A DNA stretch of 64,000 bases from Acidimicrobiales bacterium. Lineage in GTDB: Bacteria; Actinomycetota; Acidimicrobiia; Acidimicrobiales; SZUA-35. The notes beneath the pieces were generated by a model that worked only from the letters and a program-made list of their open reading frames with translations, was not told the DNA's origin and searched no databases. The first letter of the stretch is position 1. Each line of letters opens with the position of its first letter. A program made the position numbers and the translations under genes. This document shows positions 17,674 through 25,530 of the stretch, one piece after another. The DNA is taken from positions 992,001 through 1,056,000 of the forward strand of contig JAWKIO010000005.1 of NCBI GenBank assembly GCA_041394265.1. Direction: 5' to 3'.

Positions 17674-17761
17674 CGCTCGACGTCGTGGCGCATGACCCCG
17701 AGTCTGTCGTACGCCCCACTCCCCCGCCCCGAATTTGCGCCTCCCCCACCCCAACCCCAAC

Positions 17762-17812
17762 GCAACTTTGGAGAGTTGATGCCGCTCAGAGGTGCCAACT
17801 CGCCAAAGTTGC
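17762..17812. repeat. 51-nt palindrome, left partner bracketing the BLUF gene
   Basis: Arms 17762-17778 and 17796-17812 are 17 nt each and complementary with one mismatch (GCAACTTTGG core). Seen as units, a 22-nt segment (17762-17783) is followed by a 7-nt centre (GCTCAGA) and an inverted 22-nt copy. Flanking ACCCCAA/TTGGGGT lengthen the stem here. A near-identical copy lies at 18355-18405. It sits in the divergent gap between the MFS gene and the BLUF gene. Confidence 0.9.
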
Positions 17813-17886
17813 CTTGGGGTGGGCGGCTCATGACGGGGAATCGATGACCGAAGCTCCGACCGAGACGCGTCTCCGGAGGACGAACC

Positions 17887-18348
17887 ATGATCGAGAGCAA
17901 CCTGATTCGTCTGATCTACGTCAGCCAGAACCTGATCCTCGGTAGCCGCGACGAGGTGGTGGCATCCGTCGAGCAGATCCTGGTGGCCTCACGGCAACGC
18001 AACGCCGAGGCATCGATCACCGGCGCGCTCATGTTCAACGACGGCTGCTTCGCCCAGGTGCTCGAGGGCCCGGAGGACGCCGTCATCGCCACCCACGAAC
18101 GGATTCTCGCCGACCCTCGCCACGCCAAGGTGGTGATGATCGCCGAGCAACCGGTCGAAGCCCGACAGTTCGGCGGGTGGGACATGGCCTTCGTCGGCGC
18201 ATCCACCGAGGCGAGCGAACGATTCTCATCGGTGCTCAACGACGAGGCCGTCTCGCCCGAGACCATCGACGGCGACTGGGTGTTCGACCTCGTCGTTGAT
18301 CACCTCTACAGCGCCGAACACGCGAACGACGCCCCCACCGCCATCTGA
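17887..18348 (+). CDS. Short BLUF-domain blue-light sensor
   Basis: A 153-residue protein consisting of a BLUF domain (about residues 5-100) plus a short helical tail. Key flavin-site residues are present: Tyr11 in 'LIRLIYVSQ', Asn39/Glu41 region 'RNAEASITGALMF', Gln57 in 'CFAQVLEG', and Trp98/Met100 in 'GGWDMAF'. BLUF proteins bind FAD, and light shifts the Tyr-Gln hydrogen-bond network. Short BLUFs lack an output domain and signal by protein contact. Start ATG 17887 is near GGAGGACGAACC. The gene is the only plus-strand gene in a minus-strand stretch and is bracketed by two near-identical palindromes. Two cyclic-di-GMP proteins lie elsewhere in the window, but no direct link is shown. Confidence 0.93.
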   Translation: MIESNLIRLIYVSQNLILGSRDEVVASVEQILVASRQRNAEASITGALMFNDGCFAQVLEGPEDAVIATHERILADPRHAKVVMIAEQPVEARQFGGWDMAFVGASTEASERFSSVLNDEAVSPETIDGDWVFDLVVDHLYSAEHANDAPTAI

Positions 18349-18354
18349 GGCATC

Positions 18355-18405
18355 GCAACTTTGGAGAGTTGATGCCGCTCAGAGGTGTCAACTCTCCAAA
18401 GGTGC
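18355..18405. repeat. 51-nt palindrome, right partner bracketing the BLUF gene
   Basis: Starts 7 bases after the BLUF stop. Arms 18355-18371 and 18389-18405 pair with one mismatch. It matches the copy at 17762-17812 at all but a few positions, including the same central GCTCAGA. It lies between convergent genes (BLUF and SDR) and could act as a bidirectional terminator; no T-tract on the plus side directly follows, though TTTT occurs at 18411-18414. Confidence 0.9.
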
Positions 18406-18436
18406 GGTGGTTTTCGGGTGGGTGGGGGCACAGGGG

Positions 18437-19192
18437 TCAGGGTTTGGCGGGTGGGCGGCCGAGGGTCATGCCGCCGTCGACGGCGATCACCTGGCCGGTG
18501 ATCTGGGCGGCTGCGTCGGAGCAGAGGAAGGCGACGGCGTTGGCGATGTCGGAAGGTGACTGGTCGGAACCCAGCGGCATGAACTGCTCGATCATGGCGT
18601 CATACGCCGCGCGCTCGGGCGCCATCTCCTCCCAGAGTCGGGTCCGGATGATGCCCGGGGCCACCGCGTTGACCCGCACGCGTCGCTCGCCGAGGTAGAG
18701 CGCCATCGACTTCGTCCAATGGATCATCGCCGCCTTTGCGGCCCCGTAGGCGAACAGCCCACCGGGACGCTGGCCGGCGATCGACGCCGTGTTGCAGATC
18801 GCCGAACCCGACGGCATCGACGGACCGACGACGCTCGTGACGACATGGGCCGAGACGAAGTTGAGGTCGACCATGCGCCGGAACTCCTCGACCGAGCCGA
18901 AGGGATCAGGCCCCGCCAAACCTCCGCGTGCCGTTCCGGGCGGATTGGGGTCACCGCCGGCGTTGTTGACGAGGATCGACGGCGGTCGCCCGAGGGATGC
19001 GAACGCCTCGAGCACCGAGTCTTCATCGGTGACGTCGCACACCACCTGGGTCACGCCGTCGAGCAACGGCTCATCGGCCGCAGGGCGGAGATCCCACACC
19101 ACCACCTCGGAGGCGACGTTCTGGTCGAGGAGGGCTCGCACGATGGCAAGGCCGATACCGGTCGATCCGCCGGTCACGATCGCAAGTGTCAT
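18437..19192 (-). CDS. SDR family oxidoreductase
   Basis: A 251-residue classical short-chain dehydrogenase. It has the cofactor motif TGGSTGIG (residues 7-14), 'CDVTDEDSV', NNAGG, the catalytic Ser region 'CNTASIAG', and YGAAKAA (Tyr/Lys). The C-terminus 'GQVIAVDGGMTLGRPP' is typical of FabG-like enzymes. Substrate is unknown; NAD(P)-dependent alcohol/ketone oxidoreduction is expected. The upstream side holds a 16-bp tandem repeat rather than an obvious promoter. Confidence 0.9.
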   Translation of the reverse strand: MTLAIVTGGSTGIGLAIVRALLDQNVASEVVVWDLRPAADEPLLDGVTQVVCDVTDEDSVLEAFASLGRPPSILVNNAGGDPNPPGTARGGLAGPDPFGSVEEFRRMVDLNFVSAHVVTSVVGPSMPSGSAICNTASIAGQRPGGLFAYGAAKAAMIHWTKSMALYLGERRVRVNAVAPGIIRTRLWEEMAPERAAYDAMIEQFMPLGSDQSPSDIANAVAFLCSDAAAQITGQVIAVDGGMTLGRPPAKP

Positions 19193-19208
19193 GCGCCGAG
19201 TCTGTCAG

Positions 19209-19336
19209 AACGCAGCGGCCCTCTCACGCGGCGGCCCTGCAACGCAGCGGCCGTCCAACCCCGTGGCCCTCCAACCCCGTGGCCCTCTCACCCAGTGGCC
19301 CTCTCACCCAGTGGCCCTCTCGCCCAGTGGCAGGGT
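19209..19336. repeat. 16-bp tandem repeat, about 8 units
   Basis: Eight consecutive 16-nt units fill most of the gap between the SDR start (19192) and the helicase stop (19355). The best-conserved units (19289-19304 and 19305-19320) read CACCCAGTGGCCCTCT and are identical; neighbouring units vary at the first six bases (AACGCAG, AACCCCG) while GTGGCCCT/GCGGCCCT is kept. There are no spacers, so it is not a CRISPR. It is non-coding in all convincing frames. Confidence 0.9.
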
Positions 19337-19354
19337 GCAGCGAGCCCCCGAGGC

Positions 19355-21175
19355 TCAGTCGACGAAGCGGCGCACCTTGGCCCGTTTGCCCCGGATCGAG
19401 GTGTTGTTGATCGCCTTGATCACTCGCTCGGCGGCTTCCTCGGGCACGCCGACCACCGAGAAGTGGTCGCTGATCTGGATGGGTCCGATCTCGCGTCCCT
19501 GGAGTCCGGCTTCGTTCGCGATTGCCCCCACCAGATCGCCGGGGCGCATGCCACCCTTCCGACCGACGCCCACATAGATCGATGCCGTCTCGCCGCTGCG
19601 CCGCTCGTTCGGTCGGCCACCCGACCTACCGCCGCGGTCGCCGCCCCGTTGTCCACGGTCACCCCGGTCGCTGCGGTCACCTCGATCGCTGCGACCACGG
19701 TCACCCCGGTCGCTGCGGTCGCCTCGATCGCCGCGACCACGGTCACCACCCGAGCGACTGCGATCGCCCTTGTTCGAACGGTCGAACTTCGACCCCCGCA
19801 CCGATGCATCGGGAATGTCGATCTCGTCGACCGCCGGGTTGTTGGCCTGATGCAGCAGCTTGATGGCGGCCAGCGCGATGTTGCGATCCGAGTCCTCGCC
19901 CGCCAGCGCGTTCAACACGGCGTTGAAGTCGTCGAGGTCGTCGGAAGCCAGCGCTTCGCGCACAGCGGTGACGGTCAGATCGAGTTGGCGAGCTCGCAGG
20001 TCGGCCACCGTCGGCACCGTGCTCATCGTGAAGGTCTGCTTGGTGACGCGCTCGATGTTCTGCAGGAGCCGTTTCTGCCGTGGCTCGGCCAGCGTGATGG
20101 CGACGCCTTCGCGACCGGCGCGCCCCACTCGTCCGATGCGGTGAACGTAGCTCTCGGGTGCCGTTGGCACGTCGTAGTTCACCACGTGCGTGAGCGTGTC
20201 GACATCGAGTCCGCGCGCGGCCACGTCGGTGGCGACCAACAACTGCGCCGTTCCCTCACGAAGACGTGCCATCACTCGATCTCGTTGGAGCTGGTCCATG
20301 CCACCGTGGAGCGCTTCCGCTCGGTAGCCGCGGCCGTTCATGGTCTCGGTCAGCTCGTCGACTTCTGACCGGGTCCGGCAGAAGACGATGGCCGACGAGG
20401 GGGCCTCGACGTCGAGGATGCGTCCGAGCGCTGCGGCCTTGTGCGCCTTCTGCACCATGTAGACGGTCTGGCGAATGAGCGCCTTCGCAGCATCGGCGTC
20501 GGCCTTGGCGATCTGGATGCGAGCCGGATCGCGCTGATGCTGCTCGGCGATGGCATTGATGCGAGGAGGCATGGTGGCCGAGAACATGACCGTCTGGCGG
20601 TCGGCCGGTGTCTTTTCGAGAATGGCCTCGATGTCTTCGGTGAACCCCATGTCGAGCATCTCGTCGGCCTCGTCGAGAACGACGGTGCGGATCTGATCGA
20701 GTTCGAGCGAGTGGCGCTTGATGTGATCGAGCGCACGGCCGGGGGTGGCAACCACGACGTGCACGCCACGATCGAGGGCGCCGAGCTGCCGACCGATGGG
20801 CTGGCCGCCGTAGACCGCCACCACCTTGATCCCGAGATCGCGCCCGTAGCCGGCAAACGCCTCGCTCACCTGTACGGCCAGCTCCCTCGTCGGTACGAGC
20901 ACCAGCGCCGTCGGGATCGCGGCGGCCCCAGGCCCGATGCCGTGGAGGATCGGCAGCGCAAACGCGGCCGTCTTCCCCGTGCCCGTTGCCGCTTGCCCGA
21001 GCATGTCGCGCCCTGACAGCAGCAGCGGAATGGTCTCGCGCTGGATCGGGGTTGGCGACTCGTAGCCGAGGCCCTCGAGTGCCGACAGTAGTTCGGCTCG
21101 CAGTCCGAGCGACGCGAAGCCGGCGTCCACCGGCTGAGCGTCGGGGAAGAACGGGTCGATCTCGTGGTCACTCAT
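19355..21175 (-). CDS. DEAD-box ATP-dependent RNA helicase (DeaD/CsdA-like)
   Basis: A 606-residue helicase. Residues 20-380 have the Q-motif ('FASLGL...PTPIQ'), motif I ATGTGKT (63-69), 'PTRELAVQ', motif II DEAD, 'FSATMP' (SAT motif), and 'HRIGRVGRAGR' (motif VI). A basic/acidic low-complexity linker (about 458-518) is built of DRGDRS/DRGDRG repeats. The last 80 residues ('ASIYVGVGRKGGMRPGDLVGAIANEAG...ISDHFSVV') are the DbpA-type RNA-binding domain. It should unwind structured RNA in ribosome assembly or cold adaptation. ATG 21175 was chosen at the start of the helicase fold; the 30-residue upstream extension is unlike the family. Confidence 0.95.
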   Translation of the reverse strand: MSDHEIDPFFPDAQPVDAGFASLGLRAELLSALEGLGYESPTPIQRETIPLLLSGRDMLGQAATGTGKTAAFALPILHGIGPGAAAIPTALVLVPTRELAVQVSEAFAGYGRDLGIKVVAVYGGQPIGRQLGALDRGVHVVVATPGRALDHIKRHSLELDQIRTVVLDEADEMLDMGFTEDIEAILEKTPADRQTVMFSATMPPRINAIAEQHQRDPARIQIAKADADAAKALIRQTVYMVQKAHKAAALGRILDVEAPSSAIVFCRTRSEVDELTETMNGRGYRAEALHGGMDQLQRDRVMARLREGTAQLLVATDVAARGLDVDTLTHVVNYDVPTAPESYVHRIGRVGRAGREGVAITLAEPRQKRLLQNIERVTKQTFTMSTVPTVADLRARQLDLTVTAVREALASDDLDDFNAVLNALAGEDSDRNIALAAIKLLHQANNPAVDEIDIPDASVRGSKFDRSNKGDRSRSGGDRGRGDRGDRSDRGDRGRSDRGDRSDRGDRGQRGGDRGGRSGGRPNERRSGETASIYVGVGRKGGMRPGDLVGAIANEAGLQGREIGPIQISDHFSVVGVPEEAAERVIKAINNTSIRGKRAKVRRFVD

Positions 21176-21305
21176 GGCGAACGCTCCTTGCAGCAACAGG
21201 CCACGATACGTAGACAAACGGCCAAGACCTTGGGTGGATGTCTTCGAGCTGGTCCGACCGGGCACAAGTCACAGCCGCACCGCGCCGTGACCTAACGTCG
21301 CACGA

Positions 21306-22508
21306 ATGAAGTACGAGCGCCTGATCGCCATCTGTTTCTCCACGGTGATGGTGATGGCGGGCCAGGGTGTGGTCAGCCCGGTCCTCCCCCTCTACGCCGA
21401 CGATTTCGGAGTGAGCACCGCCCTCATCGGCGCCACCGTCACCGCCTTCGGCCTGGCTCGGCTCGTGGTCAACATCCCCGCCGGCGTCGTGGCCGACCAG
21501 CGGGGTCGACGGTTCCTGCTCATCGGTGGCCCGCTCGTGACGGCCGTTGGCATGTTCGGTTCGGGCATCTCGCCGTCGATCTGGGTCCTGCTCGCCTTCC
21601 GCTTCATCGCTGGCCTCGGCTCGGGTCTGTACATGACTGGTGCCCAGATCTACCTGCTCGACATCGCCGGCCCCGAGCAACGAGGTCGGTTCATCGCCAC
21701 GAACCAGGGAGCGTTGCTCGCCGGCGTGAGCGCGGGCCCGGCGTTGGGAGGCTTCCTCGCCGACCGATACGGCTTGTCGGCACCGTTCCTCGTCGTCGCC
21801 GGCGCCGCCCTCTTCACGGCGATCTACGGCTACCTCCGGCTGCCGGAAACTCGACCGACATCGGCGCCCACCGACGAGCGCTCGAACACCGGCATCGGCG
21901 GCACCGCGGTATCGAGGCTCGACCTGTTGCGGTCGGTCGATTTCTTGGCCGTCGGCTTCGTCGCCATCGGCGTGTTCTCGATCCGAGCCGGTGTTCGCCA
22001 GACGCTGGTGCCGCTCCACCTCAGCGCGGCGTTCGGGCTCGAGGTCTCCGAGCTCGGGCTGTTGTTCACCCTTCTCGGTGTGATCGGGCTGGTGCTGATC
22101 TGGCCTGCGGGATGGGCCGCCGACCGATTCGGACGCAAGATCCTCATCGTCCCGACGGCGGCACTCATGGCGGTGGGCATGGGTCTGGTCTCGGTCGCCG
22201 AATCGCTCACGCTGTTCGTGATCGGGCTCACGATCTCGGCCATCGGCTCGGGAATCACCGGGCCCGCACCGGCGGCGTTCGTCGCCGACCTAGTGGGCGA
22301 CGAAAAACGAGGCATGGCGATGGGCATGTACCGGACGTTCGGCGACATCGGCGTCGTGGGTTCACCGGTGCTCAGCGGCATGTTGGCGGACGCCACCTCG
22401 ATCCCGGTCGCCATCGGCGCCAACGCCGTGTTCATCGGAGCGGCGGCGGTGTTCTTCGGCGTGTTCGCCTCGGAGCCGCACCGAGTCACACCGGACGATC
22501 TCCCTTGA
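21306..22508 (+). CDS. MFS transporter, drug-efflux type
   Basis: A 400-residue, 12-span carrier. Motif A-like 'ARLVVNIPAGVVADQRGRRFLL' follows span 2; span 5 carries the 'GVSAGPALGGFLADRYG' motif C pattern characteristic of antiporters; the second half repeats it ('PAGWAADRFGRKILI', 'GITGPAPAAFVADLVG'). This supports proton-coupled efflux of small molecules such as drugs or metabolites. It is divergent from the helicase gene and overlaps the 3' end of the dioxygenase gene by 23 bases (convergent). Confidence 0.9.
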   Translation: MKYERLIAICFSTVMVMAGQGVVSPVLPLYADDFGVSTALIGATVTAFGLARLVVNIPAGVVADQRGRRFLLIGGPLVTAVGMFGSGISPSIWVLLAFRFIAGLGSGLYMTGAQIYLLDIAGPEQRGRFIATNQGALLAGVSAGPALGGFLADRYGLSAPFLVVAGAALFTAIYGYLRLPETRPTSAPTDERSNTGIGGTAVSRLDLLRSVDFLAVGFVAIGVFSIRAGVRQTLVPLHLSAAFGLEVSELGLLFTLLGVIGLVLIWPAGWAADRFGRKILIVPTAALMAVGMGLVSVAESLTLFVIGLTISAIGSGITGPAPAAFVADLVGDEKRGMAMGMYRTFGDIGVVGSPVLSGMLADATSIPVAIGANAVFIGAAAVFFGVFASEPHRVTPDDLP

Positions 22509-23316
22509 TCGTGATGCGGCGCATGTGACGGCGATGCCCGGCGTAGTCGTGCAGCGCGAAGTGCTGCACGCTCCGGTTGTCCCACATCGTCAGCGTGCCC
22601 GGCTCCCACCGGACCCGGCAGGTGAACGGTTCTTTCACCGCTTGACGGAACAACAGGTCGAGCATCGCCTGCGACTCGTCGCGTCGCAGTCCTCGGATGC
22701 CGGTGGTGAACGCCGGGTTGACGTACAACCCCTTGCGCCCCGTTTCGGGATGGGTGCGGACGACCGGGTGTTCGACGACGCGATCCACCAGATCGGCGTC
22801 CTTGGTTTGCATCGCCTTCGATCGGGTCGAGTAACCACCGGCGCCGTACTGCGGACCGGCGGAGTGGGTGGCGACGAGACCGTCGAGCATCTGGCGAATC
22901 GGAACGCTCATGGCGTCATATGCGGCGTGCTGGTTGGCGAACAGCGTGTCACCCCCGACCGGCGGGACCTCGACTGCGTAGAGGATCGATCCCAGATCGG
23001 GTTCGTCGAGGAACGTCAGGTCGGTGTGCCACCCACCACCGAAGTTCGCTCGGTCCTCGGGCTCGGTCACGATCTCGAGCACCTCGGCGTAGGCCGGGTT
23101 CGACTCGACGAACGGATGCGTGTCGAGCTCACCGAAGCGTCGGCCGAACGACATCTGCTGCTCGGGAGTCAGCTGTTGCTCCCTGAAAACCAACACGTGA
23201 TGGTCGAGGAACGCCTCCCGGAGCTCGCCGATCTCGTCATCGCCGAGATCGACAGCGAGATCGATCCCGGCCACTTCGGCACCGACCGTGCCGCTGAGCG
23301 GAGTGATGGTGAGCAT
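22486..23316 (-). CDS. TauD/TfdA family Fe(II)/2-oxoglutarate dioxygenase
   Basis: A 276-residue enzyme. The iron-binding facial triad is visible: H97 and D99 in 'GGWHTDLTF' and a distal His (H252) in 'NRSVQHFALHDY'; 'RRHMRRITI' near the C-terminus supplies the 2-oxoglutarate-binding arginine. N-terminal 'LTITPLSGTVGAEVAGIDL' is typical of the family. Substrates include taurine, alkyl sulfates, 2,4-D and others; which one applies here is unknown. ATG 23316 is chosen over 23358 because it begins the family-like N-terminus. Stop overlaps the MFS gene convergently. Confidence 0.92.
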   Translation of the reverse strand: MLTITPLSGTVGAEVAGIDLAVDLGDDEIGELREAFLDHHVLVFREQQLTPEQQMSFGRRFGELDTHPFVESNPAYAEVLEIVTEPEDRANFGGGWHTDLTFLDEPDLGSILYAVEVPPVGGDTLFANQHAAYDAMSVPIRQMLDGLVATHSAGPQYGAGGYSTRSKAMQTKDADLVDRVVEHPVVRTHPETGRKGLYVNPAFTTGIRGLRRDESQAMLDLLFRQAVKEPFTCRVRWEPGTLTMWDNRSVQHFALHDYAGHRRHMRRITIKGDRPV

Positions 23317-23394
23317 GGGTGGTCCTCCGGAAGCGTGGGCGTCCCAGCAGTGTGGCACCCCGGATGGACCGACGCCCGGCGGTGCGATGAGCCG

Positions 23395-24363
23395 TCAGTC
23401 GGCGAGCGGCGCTTCGGCGTCGAAGGTGACGACCTCGTACTCGATCGTCGACCCGACATCGCTCACCACCCCGGTGATGCTCACCTCGTAGCGCGTGTCT
23501 CTTCCGTCGACCGCGTCGTCGATGCCTTCGGGCGTGAACGTGATGATCGAGGCGGGAAGCACGCCGGGGCGTCGTTCGTTGAACACGATCGGCGCATCGA
23601 TCGGCTCGCCGTCTCGGCGGACCGCAACCGAGGCGTTCGAGAAGTCGGCCCCGTAGATCGACACCGACCACCGCTCGTCGACCAGCTCCTCGGGGAAGTA
23701 GCCGGCGCTGGGCCAGGCAACCACAGCGGTGTCCTTCTCGAGCTCGAAGCCGTTTCGGAAGTTGACGGCGTAACCCCCGTCGACCTCGGAGGCGGTGGTG
23801 GGCACCTCACCGATCCCGACGCTGCGCAGCTGCGGCATCAGCAACCAGTTCCGGTGTCCAACGCTCACGTTGGCCTCCCCCGGATCCTCCATGAAACCCC
23901 GCAAGGCGTCGAAGCCCGTGCGCTGGTAGAGATCGGAGTTGAACGATCCCGTTGCACCGGTCTCGCTGTAGCAGGCTGCGCTCGGCGAGGGGTTGTGATC
24001 GACAGCTGCGTTGGCCCAGATGATGAGCGCTGCCTCCTGGGCCTCGGCACTCATGCCGGTGTCGAGTTCCACATCGTGCTCGAGCCCGGCCAGCCGACGG
24101 TAGTAATTGATCCGGTCGACCTGCTGCTGCTGATACGCAACCGAGATCGTCCCGGCATCGCACGCGGCGCCGTCCCCGGTCCACCCCGGATCGGCCGCGA
24201 CGGTTGCGTGTGCGGCGAGGTAGTCGGCATGGACCTCGTTGCGGCTGCGCTGCACCGAGCCCGCCTGCTCACTGCCGGCCGTACCTGCTGCGACCGACAC
24301 GCCGACGGCGGCGAGTGCCGCGACCGACAACATGGCGCGTCGAAGAAGGGCAGCCTGGGGCAC
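23395..24363 (-). CDS. Secreted CAP (SCP/PR1-like) domain protein
   Basis: A 322-residue exported protein with GTG start at 24363 preceded by GAGGAG at 7 bases. An N-terminal signal ('LLRRAMLSVAALAAVGVSVAAG') is followed by a CAP-like domain: 'QVDRINYYRRLAGLEHDVELDTGMSAEAQEAALIIWAN', 'VDHNPSP' and 'VSVGHRNWLLMPQLRSVGIGEV', the GHR[NR]W motif and paired histidines being family marks. The C-terminal part (about 220-322) is a beta-rich domain of unknown type. CAP proteins are extracellular with varied roles. The upstream gap carries two direct repeats. Confidence 0.82.
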   Translation of the reverse strand: MPQAALLRRAMLSVAALAAVGVSVAAGTAGSEQAGSVQRSRNEVHADYLAAHATVAADPGWTGDGAACDAGTISVAYQQQQVDRINYYRRLAGLEHDVELDTGMSAEAQEAALIIWANAAVDHNPSPSAACYSETGATGSFNSDLYQRTGFDALRGFMEDPGEANVSVGHRNWLLMPQLRSVGIGEVPTTASEVDGGYAVNFRNGFELEKDTAVVAWPSAGYFPEELVDERWSVSIYGADFSNASVAVRRDGEPIDAPIVFNERRPGVLPASIITFTPEGIDDAVDGRDTRYEVSITGVVSDVGSTIEYEVVTFDAEAPLAD

Positions 24364-24493
24364 GTGGTAGCTCCTCGGGTCGGGTGGGTGGGGGCGTGTG
24401 ACGAGCGCCGATCCGGTGGATCGGTCAGCTCGGGACTCTCCGGAAAAGATTTCCCGTGAAGTCCTCATTCATAACGGAACCCCGCCGATCAGA

Positions 24494-24533
24494 CTTGAGG
24501 ATTTTTCACCCGATTGCTTCAAGCTTGAGGATT
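24494..24533. promoter_or_regulatory. Two direct repeats CTTGAGGATT, 30 bases apart
   Basis: Identical 10-mers at 24494-24503 and 24524-24533 lie upstream (on the minus strand) of the CAP-domain gene in an AT-richer patch. The 30-base period equals about three helical turns, as expected for two activator or repressor half-sites on one DNA face. The second copy overlaps the palindrome TTCAAGCTTGAG. No regulator can be named. Confidence 0.45.
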
Positions 24534-24552
24534 GCTGCCGACAGGCCCCGAC

Positions 24553-24852
24553 TCAGCTGGTCGGGTGGGCCACCTCACCGAGCAGCAGCTGCGGCGAGAT
24601 GTTGGTGTAGTTGGGGACGTCGGCCATGACCTTGGCGCCACCCGCCGCCATGGCGGCATCGAACGCTTCCTGGCTCTCGACCATCGCCCAACCGTAGGCG
24701 GCCCATTCGTCGCCCTTGACGGTGCTGGCACCCCAGCCCTTGCAGGCGTCACCCAGCACCTCGGCGAAGAGTGGCATGTGGGTGGAGGTGTAGTAGTCCA
24801 TGTCGAAGGTCGAGTCGGCGGTCTGTGGATACATGATGAGTACGGAGATCAT
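24553..24852 (-). CDS. EthD family reductase/dimeric alpha-beta barrel protein
   Basis: A 99-residue ferredoxin-fold protein. 'MISVLIMYPQ', 'FDMDYYTSTHMPLFAEVLGD' and 'GGAKVMADVPNYTNISPQLLLGEV' match the EthD pattern (the YY-x-x-x-H-x-P segment). EthD-like proteins accompany degradative oxidoreductases, but their own catalytic role is unclear. It is divergent from the carbonic anhydrase gene; the 130-base gap is relatively AT-rich. Confidence 0.88.
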   Translation of the reverse strand: MISVLIMYPQTADSTFDMDYYTSTHMPLFAEVLGDACKGWGASTVKGDEWAAYGWAMVESQEAFDAAMAAGGAKVMADVPNYTNISPQLLLGEVAHPTS

Positions 24853-24982
24853 GGGCGTGGTCTAGCACGATCCCGGCGCTTTGCCGAGTGGGTGCGATAT
24901 TGACCATTTCGAATATGCTCTTTCGAGGTGATATCTTTCGGTCCCGGCACCAGGCCGAACCCAGCACGAGAACGAGAACTCC

Positions 24983-25495
24983 ATGAGCGACACCTTTCGT
25001 CCCAACACCGACGAGCTGATCGAACACAACGACACCTACGCCGAGCACTTCCACGACGCCGACCTCCAGGTCGAGCCAATGCGTCATCTCGCCGTAGTGA
25101 CGTGCATGGATTCCCGCATGGATATCTTCAAGCTGCTGGGCCTCGGCAACGGCGAGGCCCACATCATCCGCAACGCCGGCGGCGTGATCACCGACGACGT
25201 GATCCGTTCGCTCTGCCTGTCCCAGCGCTACCTCGGGACGAAGGAGATCATCCTCCTCCACCACACCGACTGCGGCCTCCAGCGAGTCACCGAAGACCAG
25301 TTCAAGGCCGAACTCGAGGCCGAGCTCGGCATCAAGCCGTGGTGGGCGGTCGAGTCTTTCGTCGATCCCTACGCCGATGTGAAGCAGTCGATGCATCGGC
25401 TCCATCACACACCCTTCGTCATGTACAAGGACCACGTGCGCGGCTTCGTCTACGACGTCACCACCGGCTTGATCAACGAGGTCGAGGTGGATTGA
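24983..25495 (+). CDS. Beta-class carbonic anhydrase
   Basis: A 170-residue enzyme. Zinc ligands are visible as Cys41 (with Asp43/Arg45 in CMDSR), His94 and Cys97 (HHTDCG). 'RNAGGVITDDVIRSL' is the conserved core. It interconverts CO2 and bicarbonate in the cytosol, a short form similar to mycobacterial Rv1284-type enzymes. The upstream gap contains TTGACC and ATATCT-like blocks around 24898-24936 that could be promoter elements, though spacing is not ideal. It converges on the GGDEF-EAL gene. Confidence 0.95.
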   Translation: MSDTFRPNTDELIEHNDTYAEHFHDADLQVEPMRHLAVVTCMDSRMDIFKLLGLGNGEAHIIRNAGGVITDDVIRSLCLSQRYLGTKEIILLHHTDCGLQRVTEDQFKAELEAELGIKPWWAVESFVDPYADVKQSMHRLHHTPFVMYKDHVRGFVYDVTTGLINEVEVD

Positions 25496-25530
25496 GACGG
25501 TCGGCTTCGACGGAAGCGGCCGTTCTCAGC
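25496..25530. terminator. Imperfect hairpin between convergent genes
   Basis: GAGA...CTTC pairs with GAAG...TCTC across a GACG loop with internal mismatches. It lies between the carbonic anhydrase stop and the GGDEF-EAL stop (25526). Weak evidence. Confidence 0.3.

Noticed and set aside
17757..18410. Insertion sequence with terminal inverted repeats
   Set aside because: The enclosed gene is a BLUF sensor, not a transposase, and each flank is itself a palindrome rather than one half of an inverted pair; no target duplication is evident.
19209..19336. Possible CRISPR array
   Set aside because: Units are 16 bases and directly adjacent with no spacers, and no cas genes are in the window.
24894..24940. 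Sigma-70-type promoter before carbonic anhydrase
   Set aside because: TTGACC and AT-rich hexamers exist but no pair has 16-19 base spacing, so I did not list it as a promoter.
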